From: Methanoregula sp.
GTDB taxonomy: Archaea; Halobacteriota; Methanomicrobia; Methanomicrobiales; Methanospirillaceae
Direction: 5' to 3'
Length of the DNA: 5,683 nucleotides
Assembly (NCBI RefSeq): GCF_002835825.1
Contig: NZ_PIZH01000122.1
Span: forward strand, 1 to 5,683
The position numbers and the translations under genes were made by a program. The first letter of the stretch is position 1. Every line of letters starts with the position of its first letter. Below are positions 1-5,412 of this stretch, piece after piece. The notes under the pieces are model-generated. The model saw only the letters and a list, made by a program, of their open reading frames with translations, was not told the origin of the DNA and ran no database searches.

Positions 1-52
1 CACTAAAAGGGACCGGGGGTTGCAAACCGTCCTCATATTCCCGGGTGGCCCG

Positions 53-60
53 AAAAAAAA
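53..60 (-). terminator. Poly-T terminator after the cache lipoprotein gene
   Basis: Eight A residues on the plus strand give a T8 run in the minus-strand transcript, ten bases after the lipoprotein stop codon. Archaeal RNA polymerase terminates at such U-tracts without needing a strong hairpin. Only a weak CCGG/CCGG pairing precedes it. The position right after a gene end makes it a likely terminator. Confidence 0.6.
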
Positions 61-69
61 GTTCCGGCC

Positions 70-1011
70 TCACTTCCGGTCAGTATAGATCCCAGACCCC
101 ACGAGCCAGGTATCGTCAACAGGAAGAACATAGCAGAGCTTCATACCGGGCTTTCCCGTGTCCGGGTTGTAATAGTCCACGTACACAAAACCCCCGCCTC
201 CCTTTGCAGCCGCAATCTCCCATGCTGCCACCTTCACGCCATGGGTATCGGCATAGTCCGTGCGGTCTGTGCCAATCGATTCCGGCTGGAAGGGCATCGC
301 GAGCGTTGTGCCATTATACGCGTAGGCAAAGATGTAGCTGCTGCCGGTGGCAAACGTGCCGTTCCGGTCATTGAAGTCGCGGATCGCCTTTGCTGCGCCG
401 TTTGCCTGTGCATACGTGCGGGCCTGCTTCACCCGCTCCACGAGCTGGTCTTTCTCTGCAGGGGCAAAGACAGCCGGGATTTCTGACAGGTAATCGCCGG
501 ACCCGACGAACCATGTAGTGTCTACCGGCCGGACGTAGGTGAGCTTGAGCTCTTCGCTATTATTATGGGCGGGATTTTTCGTGACATAGTAGACCCAGCC
601 CCCGCCCTCACCGGCAAGCTCGATCATCCTCCGGATATGCATCACGCCGTTTGTGTCCGTTGCACTGGCCCGGTTCGTCCCGAGCATTTGTGGCTGGTAG
701 GGCCACGCGAGTGTTGTCCCGTCCATTCCATAGGCAAAGATGTAGCGGTCGCTTTCCGTGAACGTCCCGTTCAGGTTATTGAACTCAGTGAGCGCTGCAT
801 CCCTGCCGGACTGTTTTGCATATGCTGCGGCCGAGTCGACAAAACGGGAGAGACTGGCATACTGGCCATCGGCCGTCTGCGCCGGCACGATCACGGCCGG
901 AGTTCCCGTTGTCGCGGGAGCCGGGGAATTCGCTGACGGAGCGGAGCACCCCGCGGATATGATGGCGGCCAGAGCGAGGAGCAGCACCAGGGAAAAGAAC
1001 GTTGCTTTCAT
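70..1011 (-). CDS. Secreted lipoprotein with two tandem cache-like sensor domains
   Basis: This 313-residue protein starts with a lipoprotein signal: Lys2, a hydrophobic core at about residues 5-18, then an S-A-G-C lipobox with the lipidated Cys at 22. A Ser/Ala/Pro/Thr-rich linker (23-48) follows. Two homologous repeats come next, at about 55-177 and 190-311. Each shows the same order: F-N-(N/D)-x-N-G-T-F, Y-I-F-A-Y, N/D-G-T-T-L-A, (W/M)-P-(Y/F)-Q-P, G-T-(N/D)-R, D-T-(N/H)-G-V, G-G-G-(W/F)-V-Y, then V-(R/L)-P-V-D-(T/D)-T-W-(F/L)-V-G-S-G. This pattern matches the cache (calcium channel/chemotaxis receptor) sensor fold, which binds small extracellular ligands. The protein ends soon after the second repeat, with no kinase, HAMP or methyl-accepting domain. 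It probably acts on the outer face of the membrane as a binding or sensory partner of another protein. The ligand is unknown. No clear Shine-Dalgarno site precedes the ATG. Confidence 0.85.
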   Translation of the reverse strand: MKATFFSLVLLLALAAIISAGCSAPSANSPAPATTGTPAVIVPAQTADGQYASLSRFVDSAAAYAKQSGRDAALTEFNNLNGTFTESDRYIFAYGMDGTTLAWPYQPQMLGTNRASATDTNGVMHIRRMIELAGEGGGWVYYVTKNPAHNNSEELKLTYVRPVDTTWFVGSGDYLSEIPAVFAPAEKDQLVERVKQARTYAQANGAAKAIRDFNDRNGTFATGSSYIFAYAYNGTTLAMPFQPESIGTDRTDYADTHGVKVAAWEIAAAKGGGGFVYVDYYNPDTGKPGMKLCYVLPVDDTWLVGSGIYTDRK

Positions 1012-1098
1012 CCTACTGGATTTACCGGCAGCTCATCTTGAACATTGTTATTTTGTCCGGGGAGATCCGCGACGGGAAGAAAACCAGTTCGCGGTTTT

Positions 1099-1106
1099 CA
1101 TATATG
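1099..1106. promoter_or_regulatory. Palindromic TATA-like box (CATATATG) between divergent starts
   Basis: CATATATG lies after a T-run (1095-1098) in the gap between the lipoprotein gene and the CDF gene. For the plus strand, transcription would begin near 1127, just before the GGAGG at 1137-1141 and the ATG at 1152. Because the octamer is its own reverse complement it could also serve the minus-strand lipoprotein gene, with a leader of about 60 bases. An alternative minus-strand TATA candidate (CAAAATAAC, near 1047-1055) is closer to that gene. This is assigned from position and base composition only. Confidence 0.4.
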
Positions 1107-1151
1107 CCTCCGTGCAATCAGGATACTATTGCCCGTGGAGGAAATGGTACT

Positions 1152-1382
1152 ATGACTGTTATACAATCCGAACGATCCCCGCTCGCCCGCCTCATGCTCT
1201 TCATGGTCTGTCTGGCTCGTGCCGGCAGTGCTGTTGCCGGGGCGCATTATTATGCCGTGGACCTCCCGGGGCAGAACCCCCCTCCCCGAGAACGGAGGGG
1301 GGAAGGTCCCGGCGTGAGTGCCTGGCAAAAGAACCTGATTACGTATCATTCTTCTTACGTGGAGGTTTCCGGGAGGGAATGA
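1152..1382 (+). CDS. Possible small secreted protein of unknown function
   Basis: This 76-codon frame begins at an ATG ten bases after a good GGAGG site (1137-1141), with a TATA-like box a further 30 bases upstream. Residues 14-22 (L-M-L-F-M-V-C-L-A) form a short hydrophobic core, followed by small residues ending A-V-A-G-A, which resembles a signal-peptidase site at residue 29 or 31. An Arg at 23 interrupts the core. The mature part starts H-Y-Y-A-V-D-L-P and then runs into a Pro/Arg/Gly-rich stretch (residues 43-55) encoded by the palindrome at 1277-1302. The last 44 bases overlap the 3' end of the oppositely oriented CDF gene, which counts against it. It could be a real small secreted protein disrupted or extended by a repeat insertion, or a chance frame. 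I do not recognise a family. Confidence 0.35.
   Translation: MTVIQSERSPLARLMLFMVCLARAGSAVAGAHYYAVDLPGQNPPPRERRGEGPGVSAWQKNLITYHSSYVEVSGRE
1277..1302. repeat. GC-rich palindromic element (9-bp perfect stem, 8-base loop)
   Basis: CCCCCCTCC (1277-1285) is exactly complementary to GGAGGGGGG (1294-1302), around the loop CCGAGAAC. The following bases (AAGGTCCCGGCG) extend a typical repeat-like context. Read on the plus strand it encodes a P-P-P-R-E-R-R-G-E-G-P-G segment. In general character this recalls the dispersed palindromic repeats that are often mistranslated in bacterial and archaeal genomes. There is no T-run on either side, so a classical intrinsic terminator is not supported, although the hairpin lies downstream of the CDF gene and might stabilise or end its mRNA. 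A similarly built hairpin occurs at 4680-4701. Confidence 0.55.
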
Positions 1383-2277
1383 TGCTGACAATGCTTTCTG
1401 GGATCCTGGATTCCAGCGAGTCCCTGATCCGGTCGATGCTGTCCTGCACTTCGGACATCGGCCGGATCCCTTCGAATTCTAAAAAGATCTCGATATAGAT
1501 GCTGTGGCCCGACCTGCGCGAGCGGACTTCGTGGAGGGCGGTATATTCATCGAAAAATTCTGCAAGGTTCTGGACAATAACCATCTGGAGTTCTTCGTCA
1601 AGGGTCTTGTCGAGAAGGGCCGGCAGGGATGAGGAGAAGATCCGGTATCCCGATGTCACGATGACCCCGGCAATAATGAAGGAGGAGAGCGGGTCGATAT
1701 ACAGGGACCAGGCATAGGACGAGAGCGCAAGGGTAGCGACAACCGAGAGAAGGACAAAGAAATCCGAGAGCGCCTTGGAGCGGTAGAGCCGCCACTGGGA
1801 ATGAAGGATGGGCGAGGGGGAGATTTGGTACAACCGTGAGTTCTTCCTCCAGAGCCAGACGTTCTTGCTGCCCCCCAGGAAGAGGAAGAGGATCCCAAGG
1901 AGAGCCCCTTCGAGGACAATCTCGCTGGGCACTGCAATGCGGTACAGCGCCATGATGATGACAAAAGCAAGCGAGATGAACATGACCCCGCCCGTGATCA
2001 GGGAGGCGAAGGTCTCGAATTTGCCTACGCCGTAATCATAGGCGCCCGCACCGCCGTCACCCATCTTCCTTAGGGTCAGGTAGGAGAGGAAGGTTGCCAG
2101 GACCTCGTTGGTGGCTTTGATTGCATCCGCATAGAGGACGATGGATCCGGCAAGGATTGCAGCAACGATGCAGGGAATGATGCTGATAATATCCAGGACC
2201 AGGCCGACAAGGAGTGTACGCTGCTTGGCGGCATGCATGGTTCCGCCGGAATTCTCCGGTTCAGGTTCCTGGGCCAT
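1339..2277 (-). CDS. CDF-fold membrane protein lacking canonical metal ligands
   Basis: This 312-residue protein has the cation diffusion facilitator layout. There are about six hydrophobic helices at roughly 21-43, 47-69, 90-112, 120-138, 170-190 and 196-214, followed by a cytoplasmic alpha/beta domain (about 223-300). Family marks include G-x-G-K-F-E (83-88), I-D-P-L-S-S (194-199) before the last helix, L-L-D-K (221-224) and H-E-V-R-S-R-R-S-G (249-257). Known CDFs export Zn, Mn, Co or Fe in exchange for protons. Here the transport-site residues (D45, D49, H153 and D157 in Escherichia coli YiiP) align with K54, E58, K168 and D172. The G-H-G-K histidine is V84, and most cytoplasmic histidines are absent. 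Metal transport is therefore doubtful. The ATG at 2277 was chosen because the 87 upstream in-frame codons encode Pro/Arg-rich sequence without family character. ATG 2238 is an alternative start. The gene is transcribed away from the phosphonate cassette. Confidence 0.85.
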   Translation of the reverse strand: MAQEPEPENSGGTMHAAKQRTLLVGLVLDIISIIPCIVAAILAGSIVLYADAIKATNEVLATFLSYLTLRKMGDGGAGAYDYGVGKFETFASLITGGVMFISLAFVIIMALYRIAVPSEIVLEGALLGILFLFLGGSKNVWLWRKNSRLYQISPSPILHSQWRLYRSKALSDFFVLLSVVATLALSSYAWSLYIDPLSSFIIAGVIVTSGYRIFSSSLPALLDKTLDEELQMVIVQNLAEFFDEYTALHEVRSRRSGHSIYIEIFLEFEGIRPMSEVQDSIDRIRDSLESRIPESIVSIIPSRKPPRKKNDT

Positions 2278-2298
2278 AGCGAAGATCCCGGTAAACTC

Positions 2299-2319
2299 TT
2301 TTTTATTCGCAGATAAAAC
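2299..2319 (-). promoter_or_regulatory. Candidate AT-rich promoter for the CDF-fold gene
   Basis: Reading the minus strand, GTTTTATCTG followed by GAATAAAAAAG forms the only AT-rich stretch shortly upstream of the ATG at 2277. A TATA box in the first motif would place initiation near 2290. One in the second would place it almost at the start codon, giving a leaderless mRNA. This would fit the lack of a clear Shine-Dalgarno site. The assignment rests on position alone. Confidence 0.35.
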
Positions 2320-2323
2320 GACC

Positions 2324-2366
2324 GCCGGGTTCGTATCGCTGGCGGGAAAACCCGGCACTGGTGCCG
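2324..2366. promoter_or_regulatory. Two overlapping inverted repeats in the divergent intergenic region
   Basis: GCCGGGTT (2324-2331) pairs with AACCCGGC (2349-2356) across 17 bases. Overlapping it, CGGCAC-TG-GTGCCG (2353-2366) is a compact 14-base palindrome. They lie between the CDF and PEP mutase genes, upstream of the minus-strand TATA candidate, where an operator could act on either gene. The size suits a dimeric regulator site, but GC-rich DNA yields such repeats by chance and no regulator is identified. Confidence 0.25.
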
Positions 2367-2448
2367 TACGTGGGAGCTCCGCCCCGGCACGGATGCGGGC
2401 ATGAGCCGCTGCCGGGCATACCTTTTTTAGTCTTGGGAACGGGAATGG

Positions 2449-2454
2449 ATATAC
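2449..2454 (+). promoter_or_regulatory. Candidate TATA box for the phosphonate cassette
   Basis: The ATATAC within GGATATACAATG is the best TATA-like element upstream of the PEP mutase gene on the plus strand. It would start transcription near 2476 and leave a leader of about 110 bases before the ATG at 2587. The match is moderate and no purine-rich BRE is obvious. A T-run at 2466-2471 lies just downstream. Confidence 0.3.
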
Positions 2455-2577
2455 AATGCACCACGGTTTTTTCGACGCGGTAGCGGATGCCGCACCTCGT
2501 CCCCGTATGACCTGCGTATGCCCGTTCCTGCCGGACAAAACCGCTCCTTTCCTGCAGGCAGCACCCGTGACGGCGTT

Positions 2578-2583
2578 GAGGAT
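2578..2583 (+). promoter_or_regulatory. Ribosome binding site GAGGAT fixing the PEP mutase start
   Basis: GAGG followed by AT matches the archaeal anti-Shine-Dalgarno complement and ends about five bases before the ATG at 2587. The in-frame ATG at 2518 has no such site, and the 23 codons from 2518 to 2586 encode sequence without family character, so translation is placed at 2587. Confidence 0.65.
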
Positions 2584-2586
2584 ACG

Positions 2587-4182
2587 ATGAGAAAATCCAC
2601 CCTTCTCCGGAAGATGATAACATCACCGGAGCTGGAATTCCTCATGGAAGCCCACAGCGGCATCTCGGCAAAAATTGTCGAGGAAGCCGGATTCAAAGGC
2701 ATCTGGGCAAGCAGCCTTTCCATCTCCGCCTCCCTGGGCCTCCGCGATAACAACGAAGCCTCCTGGACCCAGGTCGTCGATGTAGCCGAGTACATGAACG
2801 ATGCCACAACGCTTCCGATCCTGCTTGACGGGGATACCGGGTACGGTAATTTCAACAATGCACGGAGGCTTGTGCGAAAACTGGAATCGAGAAATATCGC
2901 GGGAGTCTGTATCGAGGACAAGGTATTCCCCAAGACAAATTCCCTGGCCAGCCGGGGAAAACAACCCCTTGCAGATATCAGCGAATTCTGCGGCAAGATC
3001 CGGGCCATGAAAGATACCCAGGTGGACCCTGATTTTGTGGTTGTTGCACGGGTCGAGGCATTTATCGCCGGCTGGGGCCTTGAGGAGGCGCTGGCACGGG
3101 CCGACGAGTACCGGAATGCCGGTGCCGATGCGATCCTCATCCACAGTAAAAAATCCAGTGCTGTTGAGATCGAACAGTTCATGAAGGCGTGGAAGAACCC
3201 AACCCCGGTCATTGTCATTCCCACAAAATATTATTCAACGCCCCCAGAGAAACTGGCCTCGCTGGGGGTAAGCACGGTCATCTGGGCAAACCACAACCTG
3301 CGGGCTTCCATCACGGCCATGCAGAGACTGTCGCGCCAGTTGCATGACGAGCAGTACCTGATCAATATCGAAGATACCATCGTTCCCGTGGGCGAAGTGT
3401 TCCGCCTCCAGGGGGACGCTGAACTGGAAGCGGCAGAACAGGCATACCTTCCCGTTGCCGGCAAAACGATCAATGCAATCATCCTTGCAGCATCCCAGGG
3501 GAAAACTCTCGGGATACTGACTGCACATATCCCCAAAGCGCTCCTCAAAATCGGGGGGAAACCGATCCTTTTTCACCAGATCGATCACTTTACCCAGATG
3601 GGGATCAAGGACATTGTCGTTGTCCGGGGATTTGCCAAGGAGAACGTTGTCTCCGACAAGATCAGGACCATTGATAATGACGATTTCCGGAATACCACGG
3701 AACTTTTATCGCTGTACCTGGCAAAAGATGAGATCCGGGAGTCCTCGATCATCTCCTACGGGGACCTTTTCTATAAGAGTTACATCTTGAACGAACTGGT
3801 CAACGATGACAGCGATATCACTATCATCGCCGATGCGGATTATTCCCGGGACTCTGGCTACCACGAATACGTGAAGACCAGTATCCCGTATTCCAAGAAA
3901 CTGTTCTTTAAAAATGTCAGTCTCAGTCAGATCGGCCCGGACCTGGAACCGGGTGAGATCTGCGGGGAATTCATCGGCATCTTCAAGCTCAGCCGGAGAG
4001 GCGGGGATATCGTCCGGGAAACCCTTGAGGTGATGCATGACCGGAAGAATTTCGGCCGACTGCGCATGAAGGATCTCTTCATGGAGATTCTCAGGAAGCA
4101 TCCCATCTGCGTCAAGTTCATCAAAGGAAACTGGCTGGACATCAACACCATCGCCGACCTGCAGAGAATGGATGAGATATAA
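2587..4182 (+). CDS. aepX: Phosphoenolpyruvate mutase fused to a phosphonate nucleotidyltransferase (PepM-PntC type)
   Basis: This 531-residue, two-domain cytoplasmic enzyme has PEP mutase at about residues 5-290. That domain interconverts PEP and phosphonopyruvate, forming the C-P bond. Its residues match Mytilus PEP mutase with a constant offset of 4: W40, S42, D54, D81 and D83 (D-G-D-T-G-Y-G-N), E110, R155, and the gating loop [10 protein letters not shown] (110-119). That loop separates mutases from isocitrate-lyase-type relatives. Residues about 296-531 form an NTP-transferase domain, with [12 protein letters not shown] (298-309), I-P-K (315-317), G-G-K-P (323-326), Y-G-D (391-393) and a terminal [10 protein letters not shown] (516-525). 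In known PepM-PntC fusions this domain transfers CMP to AEP. Compared with the usual G-x-G-x-R loop, the Gly and Arg positions are S303 and T307. The gene heads the plus-strand cassette, and its TAA overlaps the next ATG. Confidence 0.93.
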   Translation: MRKSTLLRKMITSPELEFLMEAHSGISAKIVEEAGFKGIWASSLSISASLGLRDNNEASWTQVVDVAEYMNDATTLPILLDGDTGYGNFNNARRLVRKLESRNIAGVCIEDKVFPKTNSLASRGKQPLADISEFCGKIRAMKDTQVDPDFVVVARVEAFIAGWGLEEALARADEYRNAGADAILIHSKKSSAVEIEQFMKAWKNPTPVIVIPTKYYSTPPEKLASLGVSTVIWANHNLRASITAMQRLSRQLHDEQYLINIEDTIVPVGEVFRLQGDAELEAAEQAYLPVAGKTINAIILAASQGKTLGILTAHIPKALLKIGGKPILFHQIDHFTQMGIKDIVVVRGFAKENVVSDKIRTIDNDDFRNTTELLSLYLAKDEIRESSIISYGDLFYKSYILNELVNDDSDITIIADADYSRDSGYHEYVKTSIPYSKKLFFKNVSLSQIGPDLEPGEICGEFIGIFKLSRRGGDIVRETLEVMHDRKNFGRLRMKDLFMEILRKHPICVKFIKGNWLDINTIADLQRMDEI

Positions 4183-5315
4183 TGCTTAACCCCGGGTCGT
4201 TCGTTCATCAGCTCCAGGAACGGGGCTTCTCCTTTTATTCCGGCGTACCGTGTTCGTACCTGAAAGGCCTTATCAACAGTGCCCAGGATTCCGGGGAATA
4301 TATCATTGCCGCTAACGAGGGGGACGCGGTTGCCGTGTGTGCGGGAGCGTACCTGGGGGGAAAGAAACCGGTTGTGCTGATGCAGAACTCCGGGCTGACC
4401 AATGCACTCTCGCCCCTCACATCACTCTGTGCCGTGTTTAAAATTCCCGTGCTGGTATTTGTCAGTCTCCGGGGGGAAGAAGGCGTTCCCGATGAACCCC
4501 AGCATGCGCTCACCGGAACGATCACCATCCCGCTGCTCAGAATGATGGGCATTCCCTGGGAGTATTTGTCCGACGATTATGGGGAAGCAGTCGGACAGCT
4601 GGACCGTGCAGCCCGGATCCTTGAACAGGGGGAGATGTTCGCATTTGTTGTAAGAAAAGACATCTTCTCCCCCTATCCGGCTCCCCGGAATGAAGGGGAG
4701 CGTGCCCGGTCCACCAGAACAGAAATCCCTTCCGGCAGGGACGCCCTGCCCCTGCGATCGGATGCCCTGGAGGTGATCCGTTCCGCAAAAGACGGCCATA
4801 CGTTTCTCATTGCGACAACGGGATACACAAGCCGGGAGTTATCCGTCACGGGTGACGAGAGAGACGAGTTTTACATGATCGGTTCCATGGGCTGCGCTGC
4901 ATCGATCGGCCTCGGTCTGGCACGGGCCCGGCCGGACCGGTCATTCATCACCGTGGACGGGGACGGGGCACTCCTCATGAGACTCGGAAGTCTTGCAACG
5001 ATCGGCTGGTACCGTCCAAAAAACCTGCTCCACATCCTCTTGGACAACAGTTCCTATGAATCCACGGGAGGACAGCCAACGGTCTCCGGCGTTGTGGACT
5101 TTGCCGGAACTGCGGCATCGTGCGGGTACAAAAAGGCCGTGCACGCACACAATCTCGAAGAACTCTCCCACTACCTGTCCGCGTGGAAACAGGACCCGGA
5201 ATTAACCTTTATTCACCTGAAGATACAACAGGGGACGTGCGAGAACCTGGGACGGCCTGCCACGCTGCCCCCGCAGATGAAAGAGCGGTTTATGCAGGCC
5301 CTGGGGGGACCGTAA
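4182..5315 (+). CDS. aepY: Phosphonopyruvate decarboxylase (ThDP-dependent)
   Basis: This 377-residue thiamine-diphosphate enzyme decarboxylates phosphonopyruvate to phosphonoacetaldehyde, pulling the unfavourable PEP mutase equilibrium toward C-P products. The N-terminal PYR domain shows G-V-P-C-S-Y-L-K (21-28), the activating glutamate E46 in A-A-N-E-G-D-A, and Q-N-S-G-L-T-N (68-74). The C-terminal PP domain shows G-S-M-G (234-237), the ThDP/Mg motif D-G-D-G-A (259-263) completed by N289, then S-T-G-G-Q-P-T (294-300). The start overlaps the upstream stop as TAATG, implying translational coupling. The linker between the domains (about 165-195) is rich in Pro/Arg/Glu and is encoded by two hairpin-forming repeats, suggesting a small insertion. 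The related sulfopyruvate decarboxylase ComDE, used by methanogens for coenzyme M, is the main alternative. The adjacent PEP mutase and aminotransferase favour the phosphonate role. Confidence 0.9.
   Translation: MLNPGSFVHQLQERGFSFYSGVPCSYLKGLINSAQDSGEYIIAANEGDAVAVCAGAYLGGKKPVVLMQNSGLTNALSPLTSLCAVFKIPVLVFVSLRGEEGVPDEPQHALTGTITIPLLRMMGIPWEYLSDDYGEAVGQLDRAARILEQGEMFAFVVRKDIFSPYPAPRNEGERARSTRTEIPSGRDALPLRSDALEVIRSAKDGHTFLIATTGYTSRELSVTGDERDEFYMIGSMGCAASIGLGLARARPDRSFITVDGDGALLMRLGSLATIGWYRPKNLLHILLDNSSYESTGGQPTVSGVVDFAGTAASCGYKKAVHAHNLEELSHYLSAWKQDPELTFIHLKIQQGTCENLGRPATLPPQMKERFMQALGGP
4680..4701. repeat. Hairpin-forming palindrome within the aepY linker
   Basis: GCTCCCC (4680-4686) and GGGGAGC (4695-4701) form a perfect 7-bp stem around an 8-base loop. 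The loop length equals that of the element at 1277-1302, and both share the core CTCCCCG and a following CCCGG stretch. In the aepY frame it encodes P-A-P-R-N-E-G-E-R, resembling the P-P-P-R-E-R-R-G-E segment read in the same codon phase at the first element. It is likely a small palindromic element tolerated in a flexible linker. Confidence 0.4.
4734..4750. repeat. Second hairpin in the aepY linker
   Basis: GGCAGGG (4734-4740) and CCCTGCC (4744-4750) form a perfect 7-bp stem with the three-base loop ACG. It lies 32 bases after the first linker hairpin. Together they span most of the low-conservation segment joining the two ThDP domains. It may be part of the same inserted element or simply GC-rich coding sequence. 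Confidence 0.35.
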
Positions 5316-5412
5316 CGGTGAGAACGGTGCTGTCCCTTTGGATAAACCGGAACCGGACCTTTGGCCCCGCAGCCTTCCTTCTGCCTGTACCAGACACAAA
5401 AGAGCCAGAACC

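Noticed and set aside
1277..1302. Palindrome as a classical rho-independent terminator
   Set aside because: No T-run follows the stem on either strand, so it is recorded as a repeat instead.
758..1498. Long plus-strand frame of 246 codons over the lipoprotein start and the intergenic region
   Set aside because: It is mostly antisense to the well-supported lipoprotein, has no recognisable domain and also runs into the CDF gene tail.
2278..2538. N-terminal extension of the CDF-fold protein up to an ATG at 2538
   Set aside because: The 87 extra residues are Pro/Arg/Ala-rich with no family similarity and overlap the aepX leader. The ATG at 2277 gives a normal CDF length.
2518..2586. Upstream ATG for the PEP mutase gene
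   Set aside because: It has no ribosome site, while GAGGAT stands just before the ATG at 2587. PEP mutases normally begin a short distance before the conserved core.
2427..3224. Minus-strand frame of 265 codons opposite aepX
   Set aside because: It lies opposite the highly conserved PEP mutase catalytic region and shows low-complexity Ser/Arg composition typical of antisense shadows.
2587..3456. Isocitrate or methylisocitrate lyase identity for the first domain of aepX
   Set aside because: The E-D-K-x-F-P-K-x-N-S loop is the mutase signature, and the lyase catalytic K-x-C-G-H motif is absent.
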